From: Heterobasidion occidentale
Taxonomy: Eukaryota; Basidiomycota; Agaricomycetes; Russulales; Bondarzewiaceae
Length of the DNA: 64,000 nucleotides
Direction: 5' to 3'
NCBI GenBank assembly: GCA_039111635.1
Contig: JBCAQO010000003.1
Span: 744,001 to 808,000 of the forward strand
Of this stretch, positions 23,161 through 34,991 are shown one piece after another (position 1 is the first letter of the stretch; each line of letters opens with the position of its first letter). Both the position numbers and the translations under genes were made by a program. The notes below the pieces were generated by a model, which ran no database searches, was not told the DNA's origin, and worked only from the letters and a program-made list of their open reading frames with translations.

Positions 23161-23557
23161 TAACGCCTCATGTTCATGACTCCGGGATGAGACTATCACA
23201 AGGAGGGTTCTCACGCCGAAGGTAGAGCTGGTCCTCTCCACGGTTTCGAATTCCGCTATATATACTTCACGAGTGTACCCTGTAATTTCTTACTTGACGT
23301 TTGTGAATCACAGAGTATTCGTATCTCCTATGATTGATGCTTTATCAACCAAGTTGCAAACATGTATACGTTCTGTTCAGTCTTTCAATCTACGTAATAT
23401 TCAAAGCTGAAGCGCTGAAGGCATCATTTCTGCTCGTGTTGAGCACTTGAACCACAGGATTGCGGCACGATGCAGAACCCAAGATGACGTTACTGAATAC
23501 ATTGACGTAACGGAGAGCAGCGCCGACAGAAAAACAGGTAAGTAGCATATACATCCA
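23161..23557. other. Intergenic between convergent genes
   Basis: About 400 bases holding the 3' ends of the coiled-coil gene and the nucleoporin gene. No further feature was seen. Confidence 0.5.
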
Positions 23558-26500
23558 TCAGAAGTGCTCGACCGTGAACGTCCATTTGCCCTCCTGAATA
23601 TCAAACCCTTCAAACTTCGTTCCCTTCATGTGTTTTAACCGCTTCGTGTGTTTGATCACCTGTGGATGAGTCTCATCCTTGATAGGCTCTCGCGTTGCCT
23701 TGTCCAAAGGCCAACAGCGCAAAAGCGTGATTCTGGCACGAACATTAAGGCCACTACCTGGAGGCGGCTTGTCGATGTCGTCGCTATCTGGGTACACAAT
23801 GCATTCCTGCGTGTCGAAGCGAATCTGTTCACCTAATAAGTGAGAGAGTTTGGCAAGGGTGGTGAGGTCGACGGGGTCCAAGAATTCAATGCTCCCAAAA
23901 CCGACGCGCCCGACGACCAAACCCTTCAGCTCTGCGATGTCATCGAAGCTCATCATGCTCAAGGTCGGGACAGACGGTTTGCACCAGTAATCGCCCTCTT
24001 GCGGCTCCTTGTCTTCGTGAACAACACCGTCTCGCGCAGCTTCTGTAGCCCCGCCGGCAGATGATGGACCAGTAATTGATCCTCTGTTGCGGGTCGTCGG
24101 TGCTGGAGAGTAAGTAATCGCGGGTGGAGTCGGAACAGACTGCTTTTCTCTCGCGGCAACGCTGAGAACAGGATTGAACGAGGCCTTCCAGGACTTGGTG
24201 ATGAACCCCGTCGGAGGAGGTCGGCTGCGTCAATCTTCCTATCAAGTACAAGTTTCTTGACGCTCGTTTTGGAACCAGCACCCAATACGCTTGACCCAAA
24301 CGCCTCTGAGCCATTCGAACCTCGTCCATTGAATCCACTTAAACCGAGAGGATTAGGCTTTGAACCCAAGGAAGAGAGTCCAAGAGCATTAGTGGGGGTC
24401 GGCGAAATGGTGGATGCGTTCAATACTATCGAGTTATAACCTCGTAACTTGGTGGTGGCTGCCCCTTGCCAGGTTTGTAGCCCAGGGGACGTGACAATGA
24501 AGAAGGTGGTTCAAACATGCTGGTCTTCTTCTTTTGATATTGATCAAAGTTTAACCCGTTGGACTGTGCGGGGAGCATGGAGAAGATGGGAAGGTTCTTC
24601 GTGACAGGTTGATCAATTGATGCAAAGAGACTGCCCTGCTGACCAGCAGTGGTATTCAGAGCAGACGCGTTCAAAGTGTTTCCGAACAATGAACTACCGC
24701 CCAGAGGTTGAGCGTTTAACTGCGAATGGCCGAGAGCTGGTGCAGCTGGCTTTGCACCGAAGAGCCCACCACCGCCACTAAAAAGGCCTGTCGACGGTTG
24801 ATTGGTAGACTGAGAAAGCGGAGCACCGAAAAGGCCGGTCGACTGCTGAGGAGCAGCAGCATTAGGATTGTTCGCATTTGTTTGCCCAAACGCAGATCCA
24901 CCGCTGAAAAGGCCACCGCCAGTAGCAGGTGCAGCAGGCCTGACACCAAATAAGCCAAGATTATTCGCCTGAGCGGGTTGCTGTTGATTCGGCTGCTGTT
25001 GTTGAGTATTATTCCCGAATAAACCGCCGCCGCCGCCGCCACTGAACAAACCCCTGTCTGGGACTGCTGCGTTGGCTGAGTACCTCCAAACACTATCAGG
25101 TATACCGACATCAACAATGATTCAACGCCTGAAAGCATGATCACTTACGTCCGCCACCTTGCTGAGGCTGGCTGGCTTGATTCTGCTGTTGATTGTTCTG
25201 CTGACCGAACAACCCTCCGCCACCTCCGAAAAGCCCACCAGGTGGCTGTTGTCCCGGTTGGCCCTGATTCTGCTGATTTTGAGCACCAAACAGCCCAAGC
25301 CCCGAAGCAGGTTGCGCTGGCTGGCCAAACGCAGATGATTTAGCGGCATTGGCAGCTAAGAAGATATGAATATCGCAAGATAGAGGAAAGGGCGTGGAGA
25401 AACTCTACGAACCGAACGCTCCACCACCAAACGCGCCGGTGTTGGGCTGAGTCTGGCCAAAAAGGCCCCCGCCTGTTGCAGGCGGCTGCGACTGTTGTTG
25501 CTGCTGGTTTTGCTGTCCGAAAGCGGATCCTCCGCCAAATGTGCCGCCTCCACCTGAAAATTGTAGGAGTCAATGGCGATCCTTATACATTGGAGGAAAG
25601 TACGAACCAAATGCGCTCAATGGCTTGGTTTGTTGTTGACCGAAGGCACCTCCACCATCGAAGAGGCCGCCAGTGTTCTGTTGCGGCTGTTGTTGTTGTG
25701 GTGGTTGCGGCTGTTGAGCAAAGGCACTGAACCCAGTGGCAGGCTGCTGCTGTGGCTGCCCGAAAGCGCCGAAAGCGCCAGTTCCGGTTGTAGGCTGAGC
25801 ACTAGTGTTCTGACCTAAAGCACTAAAAGCACCACCCGTCGGGTTGGCATTGTTCGCAGTACCGAATGCTCCAAACGTCGAAGTCGGATTTTGCTGTGCA
25901 GGTTGAGCAGCCTGGCCAAATAATCCTGTTCCAGTAGTCGCTGGCTGGGCGGCACCAAATGCAGATGGTTGAGGTTGAGAAAATCCGCCAGCATGAGCTG
26001 TCTTGCGCCCCTGCGCATAGTCTTGAAGGCGCAATTCCTATGAATAGTAGAGCAGGTGAGAAATCGAGTTACGAGAAGCCTAAAGCGAAGTGTTCATTTT
26101 AAGGCGATCGATGCCACGACTTGCGCTGCATGTCAGACCACTGATTTGTCCAAAGAAGGCGCTCAGACTCAATGGTCAACCACTTACTTCAGTCGAAGTG
26201 CCACGATAATGTGGCATGCAAGAGATACTCTGGTATTGAAGAGTAATATTGGAGTTCGCACCGTCCTTCTCGCTATAGACACTGTAAGGCGGGTTGACTG
26301 TGCCAGTCGTTACAGGCGGAACACCATCATAGACGCCTGCTTGTGTAGCCGCTGGAATAGCAAACCAAATTTAACTCATAGCTTGAAACGCAGTAAGACC
26401 ATGAACAGTCGTCGCTTACTCGTGTTCGCCCCAAATGCACTTGTTGCGGCTGGTTTGTTTCCGAACAGTCCGCCGCCGGCGCCGCCACCAAATGCACTTG

Positions 26501-26834
26501 TACCGGTGTTGGACTGTCCAAATAGACCTGTCCCTGCCCCCGATGGCTGAGCGGGAGGATTGTTGTTGGCGTTGGCGGCCCTAAATCCGCCTCCTCCTCA
26601 AACGCTGATGTTCCACCACTGAATGCGCTGAAACCAGTGGCGGGTTTCGGGCCGCCAAACATAGGGTTTGCGTTAGCCGGGGGATTTGCAGCACCACCGA
26701 ATCCTCCTCCTGATCAAAAATGAACACTGATGAGATCTAGGGCGCAGTACAGCGCACCAAAACCTGACGTGCCTGTTGGGTTCGAAGGGCCTGCGCCTAG
26801 ATTGCCGAACATGGGGTTCGCTTGAGGCTGCTGC

Positions 26835-26882
<48 letters not shown>

Positions 26883-27093
26883 GGATTCTGTCCGAACGCA
26901 CCCCCTCCAGCACCAAACGCTAAACACGTCATTTAAGCATGCCCGCCATGAGTCGTTGTGACATGCACGCACCTCCTGCGGGCCCGAACGCACCTGGCTG
27001 TCCAAACGCGGAACCACCAGGCTGTTGTTGCTGTTGTGGATTTTGCTGGGGGTTAGCCCACGAAGATTGTATGGTATTGTTGCCGCCAAACAT
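23558..27093 (-). CDS. NUP98: FG nucleoporin Nup98/Nup116 type (left contig copy)
   Basis: Same gene as the copy at 31261-34784, where the exon structure is described. It starts MFGGNNTIQSSWANPQQ at 27093 and ends KWTFTVEHF at 23558. This copy keeps the correct reading at VRPAAPATGGGLFSGG, which the other copy breaks, but has single-base losses elsewhere (near 24200, 24470 and 25050) that split the long C-terminal exon. Its polyglutamine run has 18 Gln against 12 in the right copy. It is treated as a second reading of one locus rather than a second gene. Confidence 0.8.
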
Positions 27094-27299
27094 GGAAAGC
27101 TCGAGGGTTTGTACAAGTGGGATGCGGGGTCGTAGACGACAACAGCGTCAAGTCTTGTCGTGCGAGATTAGAGCGGAGCTCAAAACACGCGCTTGACAAA
27201 CGATATTAACGCGTTATTGCGTAATCCAAATTTTACCATGCAAGTTGGCCGGCGTGCTCACTCAGAGAAGGAGCTCGACCCAGTCCTCTCGCGTTTGCC

Positions 27300-29071
27300 A
27301 TGCCCGACGGCAGTGTTCGCTCCTCCTCCGACAAAAGCACATTCAAGACTCTCACCCGCGAACGAAATTTCAAACACCCGGCCTCCAGCAGTTCCACTGT
27401 TCCTATCCTCAATGAATTCGTTGCTCCTCATATAGAATCCTTCAACGCGCTTTTCGACGATTCTGGTTTACCATCAGGTGATGGTGACGGTCGTGGAATC
27501 CTGAGCCTGGCCATCAAGGATATTGGTGAGCGGGTCGTCTTTGACGGGAATGGTCAAATTGGGTCCGAGAGTGGTCCTAGTGGGTGGGGGGAAACCGTAT
27601 GAGCAGTAAGTTGCCAGCTAAATTCAATCAATTTTTGACCCGCGGCGAACCCGTTCAAGTGTGGATCGAACAGGTTTCTATATCAAGGCCAATGGTACCC
27701 GACAAGGAAAGGCAGGCGACGGAACGTAAGGTCTTTCCTACTGAGGCAAGTTCTCACCTTTTTCTTTGAATATTGCGACCTACCATCCGGTGTCTCCCTG
27801 ATAATGTTGACGTTCGCGTCAACAAAAAAATACTGCAGATTACAGAAACTCACTTACCAGATGCTTAATTCTAACCTCTTACATCGCTTTTAGGCTAGGG
27901 AACGTCTCACCTCCTACCGTGGACGTATGACCGTCAAATATGCTGGAAGGTCGACCAGCCGGGCAGCCGGAGAAATCCATCATCAAAGAATGCGGCCTTG
28001 TGCCTATCATGGTTCGGGTGAGCCATATCGACATCGAAAATCCAAGCTTTGACTGCGAGGTGCCTCAGCTTTAAATTTTCCATAGTCAGTCAGATGCAAT
28101 GTCCGCTCCATGTCATCCGCTGAGCTCGTCAAGCACCACGAGGAGCCCGAGGAATTTGGCGGTTACTTCGTTATTAACGGAAACGAGCGCCTTATTCGCT
28201 ATCTTATCCTTCCTCGCCGAAATCATGTCATCGCCCTGACCCGACCTTCGTTCGTCAACCGAGGACCATCATACACACCTTATGCTGTTCAGATTCGATG
28301 TACGCGTGTTGACCAGACGAGCGTCACAAACACCCTACATTACCTCTCCAACGGCAGTGCCATGCTTCGATTCAGCTGGCGAAAACAAGAGTATGTCGTC
28401 CCCATCATGCTCATCCTCAAAGCCTTGGTGGGTGCGTCGGACAAAGAAATATTCGAGGGCGTCATGGTGCAGGACTATGACAACACCTTTTTGACGGACC
28501 GTGTGGAGCTTCTGCTGAGGAGCTATAAAATGTTTAGCTTGTACACGGCGACCAATGTCTTGAATACTTGGGTGACAAATTTCGCGTAGTTCTCGGTCTA
28601 CCTGAAGACTGGACGAATCAAGCTGTCGGAGCATGGTTGGTAAAGAAGTTGGTTCTTGTACATCTGGAGGACCCTCGCGATAAGTTTAGAATGCTTCTGT
28701 AAGTTACTCCGTATAGAGAGTCACACATTCTTACTGACCTTTCAAAGGTTCATGTTGAGGAAGTTGTATGCTATCGTTTCCAAGACATGCTGCGTTGATA
28801 ACCCTGATTCTCCTCAACACCAAGAAGTTCTACTGCCGGCCAGTTATATGGCATGATCATCAAAGAGAAACTTGAGGAGGCTTTGACCCAGATTCGAAAT
28901 CAAATTGCTCTAGATGTGCGGAAACAAGAGTCCACAGTCGATTTCTTCAATGGTAAATAACAATTCTTTTCCTTGATCGCGCTCTCGGAGCCTAATGGAT
29001 ATCCTCATCTTGTAGATCGTTATTTCCACAAAGTTTTGTCACGCGTCAATTTCGATATTGGTGCCAAGATG
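27300..29071 (+). CDS. RPA135: RPA135, 5' part (left contig copy, cut by gap)
   Basis: N-terminal third of the RNA polymerase I second-largest subunit, matching the complete copy at 34992-39597 as far as FDIGAKM, where the left contig ends. Compared with the right copy it has two extra G in the first exon (near 27590), losses near 27945 and 27960, and a missing C near 28547, each shifting frame. The first intron again begins with GC (GCAAGT at 27746), independently confirming that donor. It is a truncated duplicate reading of one gene, not a separate gene. Confidence 0.85.
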
Positions 29072-29171
29072 NNNNNNNNNNNNNNNNNNNNNNNNNNNNN
29101 NNNNNNNNNNNNNNNNNNNNNNNNNNNNNNNNNNNNNNNNNNNNNNNNNNNNNNNNNNNNNNNNNNNNNNN
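29072..29171. other. Assembly gap of exactly 100 N
   Basis: Exactly one hundred N, the conventional placeholder for a gap of unknown size. The flanking sequence overlaps by about 7.6 kb, so the true gap is probably negative. Confidence 0.97.
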
Positions 29172-30861
29172 CCTCCCACACCTGAAAGCGTTTTACGTAG
29201 AATTCCCGAAGAAGGGTCTCCTCTCATGATTCCCAACCCATCTTCGCGCCCGTATCCTTCCGAGACATCTAGCGTGCGCCGTGATTTTCCACATAGGCGA
29301 CCTGTCTCACCGGAATCGCAAGGTTCCACGACGATTTCTCAGTTCGAACTCGTTAGTGAACCCTCTATGACACGACCTTCTCGAAATCGACCGCTCTCGA
29401 CTGGTTTGAGTGTCATTCAAGAAGTTTCAAGTGGCTATCCTAGTCCAGCTAATGGTACAAGGAGCCTTGCAGGCGACACGCCCTCTCGACCTCCTTCTGT
29501 GAGCACCATAGATGACTTTCTCGCTGATCAATTTTTGCGACTGACGTTCAGCCAGACCGCTCGCGGTAGTCCTCTTCCCGTCATGATGCCCGTGACAACA
29601 CCGGCCCCCCAGCCTTTCAGTGTGAACATAGCAAATCTCGAGGAACAAAGTCGCCACATCTACCGGCGACCAAGCTATTCATCTTCGTCTGAGTCAACGT
29701 CTCAAAAGCATGGTAGTGCATCGAGAACGCCTGCAGGCTCCGACAATAGGAGCTTGAGGAGTTTGAACAACAGAGCAAGTTCGTCCATACCTGACATCAC
29801 AATACAACCGCCGGTATGATGACTTGATGCATTTAAATATCCCATGATTCTGAAATTTGCCCTCGGGTTCTTTTTTCACTTAGTCGCGTCCTTCCTCCCA
29901 AACACCCCAAGCAACGCCAGCCGTTGCCCATGGGGACTTTTTGAGCGCTGAGGATGCCGCGAACCGTCCGATTCAGCCCCCCGAGCCCGAGCCTGTTCAA
30001 CCCAGCCCCCGTTCAATGGCACCAGAAACTGCGGCGAGCCCTTTACCGAATGGTGAATTGCCTCCTGGATTTATTCCTATGGGCCCACCAGTGTCTGCTC
30101 CGACTCCATCACAGTCGTCGCATACCATGTCTGCCTATACTGGCGTTGGAGTGCCTTTGCCACCGTCAGCTACATCAACTTTTTACCAGTTACCGTCCGA
30201 ACCAGGATCGCGCGCCGGACGAGGCACGTCTTCTGTATCCGGCATGTCCGGTGGGCAGCCTACATCTCGCTCTCGCCGGTCCAGACACGGTGGTTCCACT
30301 TCTGATCCCGTTATGGTCCCATTGCCCCCAACTGCGGCGTCATCCTCGATTGTTTTACCGCCGCCAGACTTACTCTCTCAACCGCACGGTGATTCCACCA
30401 GTTCCACCTCCACAACTTCAGAAGACGAGGCTGTCAGATCGAGTATTGCGTCCAGCTCTGTGGATACGCTCACTACCCCACCGATGCGTAATAGGAAAAG
30501 CTTGTCAAAAGCCAGAAGTCCTGCCTATGATGCCGCGCCTATCCCTACCGGCGTTGAATACCCAGCTACACCTTCCGTCCGCAACTCAACACCAGGCAAC
30601 GCCGCAAGAGCGCCTCTTCCGCCTTCCACGGCTGCCGGCACCCCACGGACGACATCTGCATTCACCCTACATCACAGTGGTGTCAATATCAACGCGGGAA
30701 TGACTCCCGGCGTGCGCCACTCGTCCTTGCGCAGCGGTGGCAGGGAACCTAAGGTTCATCATCGTCATTCCTACAAACGCTTCGATAGTGATGCTTACTT
30801 GGACCCGGCTTACCTTGCCAGTTCTGACGACCTCCATGAAACTGATGACAGCTCACGATAG
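29172..30861 (+). CDS. Coiled-coil protein, 3' part (right contig copy)
   Basis: Repeats the 3' two thirds of the gene at 20449-23160: exon one from mid-codon at 29172 to 29813, exon two 29884-30861. The predicted protein end is identical (SSDDLHETDDSSR); the intron has one additional T. The 5' part, including the coiled coil, is missing because the contig starts here. Confidence 0.85.
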
Positions 30862-31260
30862 TAACGCCTCATGTTCATGACTCCGGGATGAGACTATCAC
30901 AAGGAGGGTTCTCACGCCGAAGGTAGAGCTGGTCCTCTCCACGGTTTCGAATTCCGCTATATATACTTCACGAGTGTACCCTGTAATTTCTTACTTGACG
31001 TTTGTGAATCACAGAGTATTCGTATCTCCTATGATTGATGCTTTATCAACCAAGTTGCAAACATGTATACGTTCTGTTCAGTCTTTCAATCTACGTAATA
31101 TTCAAAGCTGAAGCGCTGAAGGCATCATTTCTGCTCGTGTTGAGCACTTGAACCACAGGATTGCGGCACGATGCAGAACCCAAGATGACGTTACTGAATA
31201 CATTGACGTAACGGAGAGCAGCCGACAGAAAATAAAACAGGTAAGTAGCATATACATCCA

Positions 31261-34200
31261 TCAGAAGTGCTCGACCGTGAACGTCCATTTGCCCTCCTGA
31301 ATATCAAACCCTTCAAACTTCGTTCCCTTCATGTGTTTTAACCGCTTCGTGTGTTTGATCACCTGTGGATGAGTCTCATCCTTGATAGGCTCTCGCGTTG
31401 CCTTGTCCAAAGGCCAACAGCGCAAAAGCGTGATTCTGGCACGAACATTAAGGCCACTACCTGGAGGCGGCTTGTCGATGTCGTCGCTATCTGGGTACAC
31501 AATGCATTCCTGCGTGTCGAAGCGAATCTGTTCACCTAATAAGTGAGAGAGTTTGGCAAGGGTGGTGAGGTCGACGGGGTCCAAGAATTCAATGCTCCCA
31601 AAACCGACGCGCCCGACGACCAAACCCTTCAGCTCTGCGATGTCATCGAAGCTCATCATGCTCAAGGTCGGGACAGACGGTTTGCACCAGTAATCGCCCT
31701 CTTGCGGCTCCTTGTCTTCGTGAACAACACCGTCTCGCGCAGCTTCTGTAGCCCCGCCGGCAGATGATGGACCAGTAATTGATCCTCTGTTGCGGGTCGT
31801 CGGTGCTGGAGAGTAAGTAATCGCGGGTGGAGTCGGAACAGACTGCTTTTCTCTCGCGGCAACGCTGAGAACAGGATTGAACGAGGCCTTTCCAGGACTT
31901 GGTGATGAACCCCGTCGGAGGAGGTCGGCTGCGTCAATCTTCCTATCAAGTACAAGTTTCTTGACGCTCGTTTTGGAACCAGCACCCAATACGCTTGACC
32001 CAAACGCCTCTGAGCCATTCGAACCTCGTCCATTGAATCCACTTAAACCGAGAGGATTAGGCTTTGAACCCAAGGAAGAGAGTCCAAGAGCATTAGTGGG
32101 GGTCGGCGAAATGGTGGATGCGTTCAATACTATCGAGTTATAACCTCGTAACTTGGTGGTGGCTGCCCCCTTGCCAGGTTTGTAGCCCAGGGGACGTGAC
32201 AATGAAGAAGGTGGTTCAAACATGCTGGTCTTCTTCTTTTGATATTGATCAAAGTTTAACCCGTTGGACTGTGCGGGGAGCATGGAGAAGATGGGAAGGT
32301 TCTTCGTGACAGGTTGATCAATTGATGCAAAGAGACTGCCCTGCTGACCAGCAGTGGTATTCAGAGCAGACGCGTTCAAAGTGTTTCCGAACAATGAACT
32401 ACCGCCCAGAGGTTGAGCGTTTAACTGCGAATGGCCGAGAGCTGGTGCAGCTGGCTTTGCACCGAAGAGCCCACCACCGCCACTAAAAAGGCCTGTCGAC
32501 GGTTGATTGGTAGACTGAGAAAGCGGAGCACCGAAAAGGCCGGTCGACTGCTGAGGAGCAGCAGCATTAGGATTGTTCGCATTTGTTTGCCCAAACGCAG
32601 ATCCACCGCTGAAAAGGCCACCGCCAGTAGCAGTGCAGCAGGCTGACACCAAATAAGCCAAGATTATTCGCCTGAGCGGGTTGCTGTTGATTCGGCTGCT
32701 GTTGTTGAGTATTATTCCCGAATAAACCGCCGCCGCCGCCGCCACTGAACAAACCCCCTGTCTGGGACTGCTGCGTTGGCTGAGTACCTCCAAACACTAT
32801 CAGGTATACCGACATCAACAATGATTCAACGCCTGAAAGCATGATCACTTACGTCCGCCACCTTGCTGAGGCTGGCTGGCTTGATTCTGCTGTTGATTGT
32901 TCTGCTGACCGAACAACCCTCCGCCACCTCCGAAAAGCCCACCAGGTGGCTGTTGTCCCGGTTGGCCCTGATTCTGCTGATTTTGAGCACCAAACAGCCC
33001 AAGCCCCGAAGCAGGTTGCGCTGGCTGGCCAAACGCAGATGATTTAGCGGCATTGGCAGCTAAGAAGATATGAATATCGCAAGATAGAGGAAAGGGCGTG
33101 GAGAAACTCTACGAACCGAACGCTCCACCACCAAACGCGCCGGTGTTGGGCTGAGTCTGGCCAAAAAGGCCCCCGCCTGTTGCAGGCGGCTGCGACTGTT
33201 GTTGCTGCTGGTTTTGCTGTCCGAAAGCGGATCCTCCGCCAAATGTGCCGCCTCCACCTGAAAATTGTAGGAGTCAATGGCGATCCTTATACATTGGAGG
33301 AAAGTACGAACCAAATGCGCTCAATGGCTTGGTTTGTTGTTGACCGAAGGCACCTCCACCATCGAAGAGGCCGCCAGTGTTCTGTTGCGGCTGTTGTTGT
33401 TGTGGTGGTTGCGGCTGTTGAGCAAAGGCACTGAACCCAGTGGCAGGCTGCTGCTGTGGCTGCCCGAAAGCGCCGAAAGCGCCAGTTCCGGTTGTAGGCT
33501 GAGCACTAGTGTTCTGACCTAAAGCACTAAAAGCACCACCCGTCGGGTTGGCATTGTTCGCAGTACCGAATGCTCCAAACGTCGAAGTCGGATTTTGCTG
33601 TGCAGGTTGAGCAGCCTGGCCAAATAATCCTGTTCCAGTAGTCGCTGGCTGGGCGGCACCAAATGCAGATGGTTGAGGTTGAGAAAATCCGCCAGCATGA
33701 GCTGTCTTGCGCCCCTGCGCATAGTCTTGAAGGCGCAATTCCTATAAATAGTAGAGCAGGTGAGAAATCGAGTTACGAGAAGCCTAAAGCGAAGTGTTCA
33801 TTTTAAGGCGATCGATGCCACGACTTGCGCTGCATGTCAGACCACTGATTTGTCCAAAGAAGGCGCTCAGACTCAATGGTCAACCACTTACTTCAGTCGA
33901 AGTGCCACGATAATGTGGCATGCAAGAGATACTCTGGTATTGAAGAGTAATATTGGAGTTCGCACCGTCCTTCTCGCTATAGACACTGTAAGGCGGGTTG
34001 ACTGTGCCAGTCGTTACAGGCGGAACACCATCATAGACGCCTGCTTGTGTAGCCGCTGGAATAGCAAACCAAATTTAACTCATAGCTTGAAACGCAGTAA
34101 GACCATGAACAGTCGTCGCTTACTCGTGTTCGCCCCAAATGCACTTGTTGCGGCTGGTTTGTTTCCGAACAGTCCGCCGCCGGCGCCGCCACCAAATGCA

Positions 34201-34784
34201 CTTGTACCGGTGTTGGACTGTCCAAATAGACCTGTCCCTGCCCCCGATGGCTGAGCGGGAGGATTGTTGTTGGCGTTGGCGGCCCTAAATCCGCCTCCTC
34301 CTCCAAACGCTGATGTTCCACCACTGAATGCGCTGAAACCAGTGGCGGGTTTCGGGCCGCCAAACATAGGGTTTGCGTTAGCCGGGGGATTTGCAGCACC
34401 ACCGAATCCTCCTCCTGATCAAAAATGAACACTGATGAGATCTAGGGCGCAGTACAGACCACGCACCAAAACCTGACGTGCCTGTTGGGTTCGAAGGGCC
34501 TGCGCCTAGATTGCCGAACATGGGGTTCGCTTGAGGCTGCTGCTGCTGTTGTTGCTGCTGCTGCTGCTGCTGTGGATTCTGTCCGAACGCACCCCCTCCA
34601 GCACCAAACGCTAAACACGTCATTTAAGCATGCCCGCCATGAGTCGTTGTGACATGCACGCACCTCCTGCGGGCCCGAACGCACCTGGCTGTCCAAACGC
34701 GGAACCACCAGGCTGTTGTTGCTGTTGTGGATTTTGCTGGGGGTTAGCCCACGAAGATTGTATGGTATTGTTGCCGCCAAACAT
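31261..34784 (-). CDS. NUP98: FG nucleoporin Nup98/Nup116 type
   Basis: Minus-strand exons: 34784-34664, 34610-34467, 34414-34124, 34055-33892, 33741-33312, 33257-33117, 33059-32853 and 32796-31261, about 1010 residues. The N-terminal two thirds is filled with GLFG, FG and polyGln repeats that form the permeability barrier of the nuclear pore. The repeats are interrupted by a GLEBS-like segment (GVYDGVPPVTTGTVNPPYS, then EELRLQDYAQGRK), the binding site for Gle2/Rae1. The C-terminal domain (MMSFDDIAELKGLVVGRVGF, then HTKRLKHMKGTKFEGFDIQE) is the Nup98 autoproteolytic-domain fold that anchors the protein at the pore. It stops at VEHF, the residues that precede the scissile bond in self-cleaving homologues, so no Nup96 part is present. 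One frame slip near 32635 is corrected by the left contig copy. The gene is divergent from RPA135, with 207 bases between starts. Confidence 0.9.
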
Positions 34785-34991
34785 GGAAAGCTCGAGGGTT
34801 TGTACAAGTGGGATGCGGGGTCGTAGACGACAACAGCGTCAAGTCTTGTCGTGCGAGATTAGAGCGGAGCTCAAAACACGCGCTTGACAAACGATATTAA
34901 CGCGTTTATTGCGTAATCCAAATTTTACCATGCAAGTTGGCCGGCGTGCTCACTCAGAGAAGGAGCTCGACCCAGTCCTCTCGCGTTTGCC

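Larger units (their letters stand above)
21472..29071. repeat. Left copy of the 7.6-kb near-identical segment (left contig end)
   Basis: This 7600-base segment matches 29172-36765 in the same orientation, with only scattered small indels, a few substitutions and one polyglutamine length change. It ends exactly at the N gap, while its partner begins exactly after the gap. That geometry is expected when two overlapping contig ends are placed side by side instead of merged. Confidence 0.9.

Noticed and set aside
26673..27116. Poly-Ala protein with a cysteine-rich start
   Set aside because: Alternate frame of the CAG repeat in the nucleoporin gene.
23558..34784. Two tandem Nup98 genes
   Set aside because: Their boundaries coincide with the N gap and with duplicated neighbours; best read as one locus assembled twice.
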